Below are positions 36,788-41,214 of a stretch of 41,214 bases of DNA, in pieces. The stretch's first letter is position 1, and each line of letters starts with the position of its first letter. The stretch is from JBATTK01 sp049670505 (GTDB taxonomy: Bacteria > Bacteroidota > Bacteroidia > Flavobacteriales > Flavobacteriaceae). The stretch is taken from the NCBI GenBank assembly GCA_049670505.1, contig JBATTK010000022.1:1-41214 (forward strand), read 5' to 3'. The translations under genes and the position numbers were made by a program. The notes under the pieces are model-generated. The model searched no databases. It saw nothing but the letters and a program-made list of their open reading frames with translations, and had not been told where the DNA came from.

Positions 36788-37127
36788 GGATTATTTAGAA
36801 GATCGGTTAGTAATTAGTAGTCCACTAATTTTTGCAAAGGTACTGCTAAAAATATGGATATTAATTAATTATGGGTTTAATTAACCAATTCTGATATTAG
36901 ACTCACTAATTATCACGATACCTAAAAATACTGGAGTTCCTGTTTTTAGTCCCTGGGAAGCACTGCTCCACATGCTGTACATTTAGCTAGTAAAACGGAT
37001 TTCTTGACGTGCAGAAATAGTTTCTTGGTCTTAACGTAAAAACAAGATAAATTTCATAATTACTTAATATATTATCTTTATTTTTTGTAGGATAATACTG
37101 TATTATTTAGTATTTTTAACTTCCATC
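36788..37127. other. intergenic region before the peptide genes
   Basis: This 340-bp, very AT-rich region separates the minus-strand lpxD gene from the first peptide gene on the plus strand. I see no open frame with a start, no leader-like sequence and no tRNA. A weak promoter candidate consists of TTTG at 37084-37087 and TATTTTTA at 37111-37118, 23 nt apart. Confidence 0.4.
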
Positions 37128-37162
37128 GGCCATCTCCAAAGCCTCATTATGAAATAGCGGAG
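37128..37162 (+). promoter_or_regulatory. conserved upstream element, copy 1
   Basis: The element starts GGCCATCTCCAAAGCCTC and ends GAAATAGCGGAG, exactly 20 nt before the ATG of precursor 1. It can fold: TCTCC/GGAG at the base, GC/GC, and TCA/TGA around a 3-nt loop; here the loop is TTA while other copies have TTT. The copies differ elsewhere but keep this element. Confidence 0.65.
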
Positions 37163-37182
37163 CATCTTCAATACTATATGTT

Positions 37183-37314
37183 ATGAAAAAATTAAGCTTA
37201 AAAAATCTTAAAGAACAAGAAATGGATCAATCAGAAATGATGAAAATCACTGGTGGATATTATTGTGGTGACTATTATTGCACCTATGTAAACCCACAAG
37301 CTAACTGCTGTTAA
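37183..37314 (+). CDS. double-glycine leader peptide precursor 1
   Basis: A 43-residue peptide not found by standard gene length limits. Leader (residues 1-25) is MKKLSLKNLKEQEMDQ then SEMMKITGG, with hydrophobic residues at -4, -7 and -12 before the Gly-Gly, as needed by C39 peptidases. The 18-residue core is YYCGDYYCTYVNPQANCC, with four Cys in the pattern C-x4-C-x8-C-C and no net positive charge. Its silent codon differences from copies 2 and 3 (TGT GGT against TGC GGC) show that protein sequence is conserved. It has its own upstream element and terminator. Probably exported and oxidised; activity unknown. Confidence 0.85.
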   Translation: MKKLSLKNLKEQEMDQSEMMKITGGYYCGDYYCTYVNPQANCC

Positions 37315-37350
37315 GGATGCAAAAGATAGATCCAGAATTTTGAATCTTTT

Positions 37351-37386
37351 AAAAGTCCAAAGATGCGCGACATCTTTGGACTTTTT
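37351..37386 (+). terminator. rho-independent terminator after precursor 1
   Basis: AAAAGTCCAAAGATG (37351-37365) pairs perfectly with CATCTTTGGACTTTT (37371-37385) around a 5-nt loop and runs into a T stretch. It lies 36 nt after the stop codon. The sequence is related to the hairpins behind precursors 3 and 4. Confidence 0.8.
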
Positions 37387-37440
37387 AATGTATTTACGTA
37401 TTGAAATTGTAACATAAAACACATTTTATAAATTCAAATT

Positions 37441-37475
37441 GGCCATCTCCAAAGCCTCATTTTGAAATAGCGGAG
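37441..37475 (+). promoter_or_regulatory. conserved upstream element, copy 2
   Basis: Same element as copy 1 with TTT in the loop position; the end GCGGAGA pairs with TCTCC. It lies exactly 20 nt before the ATG of precursor 2. Upstream AT-rich sequence is shared with copy 3. Confidence 0.65.
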
Positions 37476-37495
37476 ACTCTTTAATAACACATATC

Positions 37496-37645
37496 ATGAA
37501 AAAGTTGAGCTTAAAAAATCTTAAGGAACAAGAAATGAACCAGGCCCAAATGAAAAAAGTCACAGGTGGATGTTCGGGCTATTATTGCGGCGACTATTAT
37601 TGTACCTACGTAAATCCAAATGCGGTCTGCTGCTTTAGATGCTAA
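37496..37645 (+). CDS. double-glycine leader peptide precursor 2
   Basis: A 49-residue peptide. The leader ends NQAQMKKVTGG; the 24-residue core is CSGYYCGDYYCTY then VNPNAVCCFRC. It keeps the C-x4-C-x8-C-C frame and has two extra Cys, one at the start of the core and one as the last residue, so up to three disulfides are possible. Core centre YYCGDYYCTYVNP is the same as in precursors 1 and 3, while both ends vary. The leader is nearly the same at DNA level as in copy 3. Confidence 0.85.
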   Translation: MKKLSLKNLKEQEMNQAQMKKVTGGCSGYYCGDYYCTYVNPNAVCCFRC

Positions 37646-37662
37646 ATTAATTTAGCATTTTT
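37639..37662 (+). terminator. weak hairpin at end of precursor 2
   Basis: ATGCTAAAT (37639-37647) and ATTTAGCAT (37650-37658) form a palindrome that includes the stop codon and is followed by five T. It is AT-rich and weaker than the other terminators, so read-through to precursor 3 is possible. Confidence 0.45.
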
Positions 37663-37730
37663 AAATAAATTCCATTAATGCATTTACTTACAAACATTAC
37701 CATATAAAACACATTTTATAAATTCAAATT

Positions 37731-37765
37731 GGCCATCTCCAAAGCCTCATTTTGAAATAGCGGAG
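37731..37765 (+). promoter_or_regulatory. conserved upstream element, copy 3
   Basis: Identical to copy 2 over the full length, and again exactly 20 nt before the ATG (precursor 3). Confidence 0.65.
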
Positions 37766-37785
37766 ACTCTTTAATAACACATATC

Positions 37786-37929
37786 ATGAAAAAGTTAAGC
37801 TTAAAAAATCTTAAGGAACAAGAAATGGACCAGGCCCAAATGAAAAAGGTAACGGGTGGTGGATTTCCCGGCTATTATTGCGGCGACTATTATTGTACCT
37901 ATGTAAACCCAGGTGCCTGCTGCTGCTAG
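37786..37929 (+). CDS. double-glycine leader peptide precursor 3
   Basis: A 47-residue peptide with leader ending DQAQMKKVTGG and the 22-residue core GFPGYYCGDYYC then TYVNPGACCC. The C-x4-C-x8-C-C frame is kept, with an additional Cys in the last x8 position, giving five Cys; one would remain free or link to another molecule or sugar. It is the sister of precursor 2. A long terminator hairpin follows. Confidence 0.85.
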   Translation: MKKLSLKNLKEQEMDQAQMKKVTGGGFPGYYCGDYYCTYVNPGACCC

Positions 37930-37965
37930 GGATTCAAAAGATGGATTCAAAATTTTGAATCCTTT

Positions 37966-38005
37966 AAAAGTTCAGAGTATGTCCTTGCATCTTTGAACTT
38001 TTTTT
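37966..38005 (+). terminator. terminator hairpin after precursor 3
   Basis: AAAAGTTCAGAGTATG pairs with CATCTTTGAACTTTT with two mismatches and ends in a T run. A perfect 20-bp palindrome of the form GGATTCAAAA/TTTTGAATCC lies just before it (37943-37962). Confidence 0.75.
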
Positions 38006-38132
38006 AATACCAAATGGTTGCCTAGTTATTTGCTTGATACTGAGGATATTTTCCAGCTAATACTAACAATATATTAACATTTTACTTACAAATAATATAG
38101 GATTATACCTTCATATTTCTTACATTTAAGCC

Positions 38133-38170
38133 GGCCTTATCTCCAAAGCCTCCATTTTGAAATAGCGGAG
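38133..38170 (+). promoter_or_regulatory. conserved upstream element, copy 4
   Basis: A slightly longer version, GGCCTTATCTCCAAAGCC then TCCATTTTGAAATAGCGGAG, still exactly 20 nt before the ATG of precursor 4. The two insertions keep the base stem TCTCC/GGAGA. It is the most diverged copy and so the best evidence that the element is under selection. Confidence 0.6.
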
Positions 38171-38190
38171 AAAATTTAATAACGTATGTC

Positions 38191-38322
38191 ATGAAAAAAA
38201 TAAGTTTAGAGCATCTGAAGAATCAACAAATGGACCAGGACCAAATGAAAAAAATCACAGGTGGCTGGGGATGTACAGAGGATTACTGCAGGTACGGAAA
38301 TCCACATGCTTGGTGTTGTTAA
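38191..38322 (+). CDS. double-glycine leader peptide precursor 4 (divergent core)
   Basis: A 43-residue peptide. Leader MKKISLEHLKNQQMD then QDQMKKITGG; core WGCTEDYCRYGNPHAWCC, 18 residues. Only the Cys frame C-x4-C-x8-C-C and the Y, NP and A positions of the core are shared with the other three, so this copy defines the essential scaffold: C-x3-Y-C-x-Y-x-N-P-x-A-x-C-C. It has its own upstream element and terminator and lies tail to tail with the processing genes on the other strand. Confidence 0.85.
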   Translation: MKKISLEHLKNQQMDQDQMKKITGGWGCTEDYCRYGNPHAWCC

Positions 38323-38360
38323 ATCCATTTGGAAATTAACACAAAGTTTTTGAATCCTTT

Positions 38361-38399
38361 AAAAGTTCAAAGTATGCTTTTGCACCTTTGAACTTTTTT
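38361..38399. terminator. terminator hairpin after precursor 4, possibly bidirectional
   Basis: AAAAGTTCAAAGTATGC pairs with GCACCTTTGAACTTTT with one or two mismatches and ends in a T run. The A run on its other side means it could also stop transcription of the minus-strand operon, whose last gene ends at 38398. Confidence 0.75.
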
Positions 38400-39024
38400 A
38401 ATGCACAGGTAGCATTGTTCTATAATACAATACCTGATTGGAGATAAACTCCATAAGAACCTTATCCAACTCGCCCGCTCCCAATTCCAGCGTATCCGAA
38501 ACAAGTTCAAAGAACTCCTTATAAGAGAATGTTTCGGTATAATCCTTAATATCCAGTAGCACTGCATTTAAGTTGGACAAGTAGATTTCTTTAGGTGCTA
38601 TAGAAAGAAAACTAGGAATAACCACATAGTGGCTGTTCTTTGCTATAGGATTTATAGTTGTAATCGTATCCCATACAAATGAACTTTGGACCAGATAGTT
38701 TGAAAGCTTTCTATTCATCACAAAAGTACTTTGGCGCTTCTCTTCGTCCGACTTGGAACAAAATCTGATAGCGGTTTCTATTTGGGAGATAGCTGTCTTT
38801 TCATCTATAATATGGTCATCAATAATTTGGTATCGCTGGTCTTCTAAATATTTATAATCCTGTACAAATTTTTGTATCCCTGTATGGGCTTCCCATACCT
38901 TATCCAAAGACCTATATACATAATCTCTTTCATGAATACTATAGAATTTGGAATAATCGATACCAATTTCATCGGACTTGCCTAAAACATCCATCCAATC
39001 TAGAAAGCTCTTGCGTGTTCTCAT
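38398..39024 (-). CDS. protein of unknown function in the peptide cluster
   Basis: The 208-residue protein has no signal peptide, membrane segment or known motif that I recognise. It looks mainly helical with charged stretches (HERDYVYRSLDKVWEAHTG, IDDHIIDEKTAISQIETAI) and two hydrophobic strands near the end (HYVVIPSFLSIAPKEIYLS, LNAVLLDIKD). It starts inside the stop codon of the glycosyltransferase-like gene (ATGA overlap), so the two are translated together and probably work together. It could be a maturation partner, a leader-binding protein or an immunity factor; none is shown. Confidence 0.75.
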   Translation of the reverse strand: MRTRKSFLDWMDVLGKSDEIGIDYSKFYSIHERDYVYRSLDKVWEAHTGIQKFVQDYKYLEDQRYQIIDDHIIDEKTAISQIETAIRFCSKSDEEKRQSTFVMNRKLSNYLVQSSFVWDTITTINPIAKNSHYVVIPSFLSIAPKEIYLSNLNAVLLDIKDYTETFSYKEFFELVSDTLELGAGELDKVLMEFISNQVLYYRTMLPVH

Positions 39025-39911
39025 AATTTGCCTTTGGTATAAAAGTGCGTTAGTCTGGAGTAATACTCCGGATACTCTAGTTGCAACCTAGCTACTACCT
39101 GCTCCATGAACTCGGTAGACCTCTTCAAATGGCTGATCAAATGAACATATCGGGATTGTTGTGGGATTTGATGGAATGCGGCAAAATTATATGCATTGTT
39201 GTCATTGGATTTGGTGTAAAGCGATGCCACCGCTAGATTTTTTTCCGAAATAATATTACTGATTAAAAATTGCTCATAATACAAGTTGAATAAACTGCTG
39301 TTTATATCCTCTAATTTATCCATATTATTCGTAATCAATTCAAAAGCTTTGGAGGTATACAATTGGAATAAATCAATATTGTTACCTCCGATTACACCCG
39401 CATTGATATATTTTATTTTGTCCGATAAATCGGCATTAAATTCGGCGGGAACTTTGTTAAAATGCTTCCTTACATACGGATGTACCTCTGAATATTGATT
39501 CTTATTGCGATCAAAACTTTGACAAAATATAGGCTGATCAAGAATAGGGTCAAGTACCGGACCAAAAAGAAACACATCACCATCAATATGACAAAAAGCT
39601 TCCTTTTGGAGCCTGTAGGTATATAATTTACCCAATGCCCATAACCCTTCATGATATTCCCTTAGGTCATTCAATTCGTTCGAAAAGGATACATAAGGCA
39701 AATTAAGTGTGTTCTTAAAAATTTCAATACCGAGGTCATCGGTGACCAAATGTAGATTCGGATACTGCTTTTGAATCGATAGACAGCTGTATATCCATGA
39801 ACAATAGAATAAAAATGAAGTAGGAAACCCACCATGGTGACGGAAGTTCCAATTGTTCATATGATGGGTGTCAAAAATAGGTTTGGACCAAAAGGATTGA
39901 ATAAACTTCAT
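39021..39911 (-). CDS. glycosyltransferase-like protein (DUF6734-like)
   Basis: The 296-residue protein resembles GT-A-type glycosyltransferases. It has the acidic DGD motif (D110-G-D112) in FCHIDGDVFLFGP, expected to bind a metal and nucleotide sugar, and YINAGVIGGNNIDLF (about 169-183) in the style of GT8-like enzymes. The start FIQSFWSKP matches, from memory, the DUF6734 family of Bacteroidota. It has no signal peptide. Its place between the C39/VKOR gene (93 bp before it) and the coupled unknown gene, opposite four peptide genes, suggests it could glycosylate the peptides. Activity is inferred only. Confidence 0.7.
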   Translation of the reverse strand: MKFIQSFWSKPIFDTHHMNNWNFRHHGGFPTSFLFYCSWIYSCLSIQKQYPNLHLVTDDLGIEIFKNTLNLPYVSFSNELNDLREYHEGLWALGKLYTYRLQKEAFCHIDGDVFLFGPVLDPILDQPIFCQSFDRNKNQYSEVHPYVRKHFNKVPAEFNADLSDKIKYINAGVIGGNNIDLFQLYTSKAFELITNNMDKLEDINSSLFNLYYEQFLISNIISEKNLAVASLYTKSNDNNAYNFAAFHQIPQQSRYVHLISHLKRSTEFMEQVVARLQLEYPEYYSRLTHFYTKGKL

Positions 39912-40003
39912 AAAAAATTAAATTAGAATCCATGACCATTACCTGTTTATTACGTCACCAAACAGTCATCTTTTTTTTCCAAGTGCATACGACCACTTGC
40001 CCG

Positions 40004-41214
40004 TTATTCCTTTTCTTCCATTGCATTCAACATATCCTCCAAAAAGGACGCGTTGTAATCCGGAGGTATTATTTTTTCGTTGATTATTAATATGGGCGTA
40101 TGGAAAAGTTCATTCTTTTCGCACCAAACCCGCTGTTCAAGAAGTATCTTATGCTGTGCTTCGTCAAAATCCAGATCAGCAAAGTTTTCTTCGTTCTGAT
40201 GTTGAAACCAGCCATCCATAAGTTTTAGGAATTCATCCGAACCCTTCTTACCATAAGCATTGATCATGGTTGCTGCAATTTGATTGCGCTTAGCATCGGG
40301 AGAGGCGGTCTTGAAATGATTGAAAATCAATTGAAATCTATAGTCTTCCCCCTTCTTTTTATAAAAATCATAGAACTTATCGAATTCTTTTTTACAATAT
40401 TTACAAGAAGTGGACAATACCAAACGAATGGTATGATCTGCTGTCCGATTACCTATTATCAATTGATCGGCACCCTCCCTATGGTTAATGCGCTTGGCAT
40501 TGGATAAGACAAGTTTTACCATCTTCGGAGATCTTTTGAACCGCAGTAGTTCAATTTCACCGGTACTCAATTCATAATACTGTGTTTTAAGCTTACGGTA
40601 ACGGTATATGCCCAAAAGGGCGATGGAAAAAAGAAGCCCTAAGACCATGGCATCTTTTAATACCAAGAAAATAGCGTTATCCGAAAGAAGCGGTTCTCTA
40701 AAAGACGAGCTGTTAAAAATCACTACAAACTGGACTATGACCATGGTACTGGAAAGTAAACATAAACGGCACCAAGACTTTAAAACAAAAGCCTGAATAC
40801 CAATGGTTACCATCACCATCAATATCGCCATCAAATAAATCAACATATGTATACTACCCAATCCTGTATTTAAAAGCGCGAGCATGAGGGTCGACAAGAG
40901 AAAGGAAAAAAATAGGTCGTTAAGCGAGAAGGGCCCTAGATAATACGCTTTGGACTTAAGCACTTTAGCACAACTACTTTCTTCTTCTTGTCCGCATATC
41001 CTTTGCCCAAAATTGGAACCATGATCATTCATGGTCTCAAATATTTCGTTGGACAGATATAAGCCGAATACTCCGATCAAACAGAAAATAAGGGAAGGTA
41101 TAGTGGACCATAGCAAGATACTCAACAAAACTACCAATGCCATTCCTACCCACTTGATCCCATGTCCTTGGAAGACGACGGGGCTTTCTTTTTGCTCCGC
41201 AAGCAGTAATACAC
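40004..41214 (-). CDS. C39 peptidase (partial) / VKOR / thioredoxin-fold fusion, cut by window end
   Basis: From the first Met at 41143 there are 379 residues, but the frame is open to the window end, giving 23 more residues (VLLLAEQKESPVVF then QGHGIKWVG) that look like the end of a C39 peptidase domain. Next comes a VKOR domain with about five membrane helices: loop Cys C50 and C58 (ICGQEEESSC), and the active-site WCRLC (C125, C128). The C-terminus is a DsbA/thioredoxin-like domain with CKYC (C247, C250). Such fusions in Bacteroidota sit with GG-leader peptide genes. Predicted jobs are removal of the leader and disulfide formation at the membrane. Confidence 0.85.
   Translation of the reverse strand, partial: VLLLAEQKESPVVFQGHGIKWVGMALVVLLSILLWSTIPSLIFCLIGVFGLYLSNEIFETMNDHGSNFGQRICGQEEESSCAKVLKSKAYYLGPFSLNDLFFSFLLSTLMLALLNTGLGSIHMLIYLMAILMVMVTIGIQAFVLKSWCRLCLLSSTMVIVQFVVIFNSSSFREPLLSDNAIFLVLKDAMVLGLLFSIALLGIYRYRKLKTQYYELSTGEIELLRFKRSPKMVKLVLSNAKRINHREGADQLIIGNRTADHTIRLVLSTSCKYCKKEFDKFYDFYKKKGEDYRFQLIFNHFKTASPDAKRNQIAATMINAYGKKGSDEFLKLMDGWFQHQNEENFADLDFDEAQHKILLEQRVWCEKNELFHTPILIINEKIIPPDYNASFLEDMLNAMEEKE

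Larger units (their letters stand above)
37414..37792 (+). repeat. tandem duplication of 290 bp carrying precursors 2 and 3
   Basis: The 89 bp at 37414-37502 recur without visible change at 37704-37792, an offset of exactly 290 bp. The repeat covers the upstream element, the 20-nt spacer and the first leader codons; the match continues through the leader and centre of the core with a few changes. Precursors 2 and 3 therefore come from a recent duplication. Confidence 0.85.

Noticed and set aside
36955..36995. A Cys-rich reading (HCSTCCTF) just upstream of the peptide array.
   Set aside because: There is no ATG and no leader; a stop codon closes the frame upstream.
37128..37162. GGAG at the end of the conserved element considered as a Shine-Dalgarno site.
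   Set aside because: It is 20 nt from the ATG, too far for ribosome binding, and genes in this window generally lack such sites.
37231..37422. A 63-residue frame on the strand opposite precursor 1.
   Set aside because: It is the antisense of a conserved peptide and terminator, and its hydrophobic content comes from the complement of Tyr/Cys codons.

Overview
The window reads as a chromosomal segment of a flavobacterium (Bacteroidota, Flavobacteriaceae-like, probably marine). The evidence is AT-rich DNA, starts without Shine-Dalgarno sequences, LytS/LytTR two-component genes, DUF4251 and DUF5996 proteins, short Crp/Fnr regulators, lipoproteins with a C-terminal-Cys lipobox, and the kinds of sugar and inositol enzymes common in that group. 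The genus cannot be fixed from the sequence. Both edges cut a gene: an F420-type NADP oxidoreductase on the left and a C39-VKOR-thioredoxin protein on the right.

Layout. 1-8.2 kb: a truncated oxidoreductase, then two neighbouring LytTR signalling operons on the minus strand. One is ABA4-like protein, membrane protein, kinase, regulator. The other is kinase, pseudokinase lacking the phospho-acceptor His, regulator. A secreted SDHHKA-repeat protein lies upstream. 8.5-13.7 kb: a lipoprotein, an aldonolactone-oxidase-like flavoenzyme, an SLC12-type transporter and two convergent DoxX-like proteins. 13.9-21.2 kb: myo-inositol oxygenase with a sodium/solute symporter, the remains of a small mobile element, an amino-acid permease, a secreted isoaspartyl methyltransferase, a sorbosone-dehydrogenase-like lipoprotein and a secreted sugar isomerase/epimerase-like TIM barrel. 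21.5-29.7 kb: small exported proteins, a membrane-bound LytTR regulator, DUF5996, a frameshifted gene relic, a GH15-like glycosidase, an NTF2-like protein bracketed by repeats, a DUF4251 lipoprotein and a Crp/Fnr regulator. 29.8-36.8 kb: HD hydrolase, MFS exporter, pseudouridine synthase, EamA transporter, DEAD-box helicase, DUF1080 lipoprotein and an LpxD-type acyltransferase.

The most interesting part is 37.1-41.2 kb. Four small genes, too short for ordinary gene calling, encode peptides of 43-49 residues. Each has a 25-residue double-glycine leader and a Cys/Tyr-rich core with the invariant spacing C-x4-C-x8-C-C. Each is preceded by a nearly invariant 35-38-nt element placed exactly 20 nt before the ATG, and each is followed by its own hairpin. 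Facing them on the minus strand is a probable operon: a C39-peptidase/VKOR/thioredoxin fusion (cut by the window end), a glycosyltransferase-like protein with a DGD motif, and a coupled protein of unknown function. I infer a peptide natural-product (RiPP) locus in which precursors are cleaved after Gly-Gly, oxidised to disulfides and possibly glycosylated, in logic similar to glycocin clusters but with unrelated peptides. The product and its activity are unknown.
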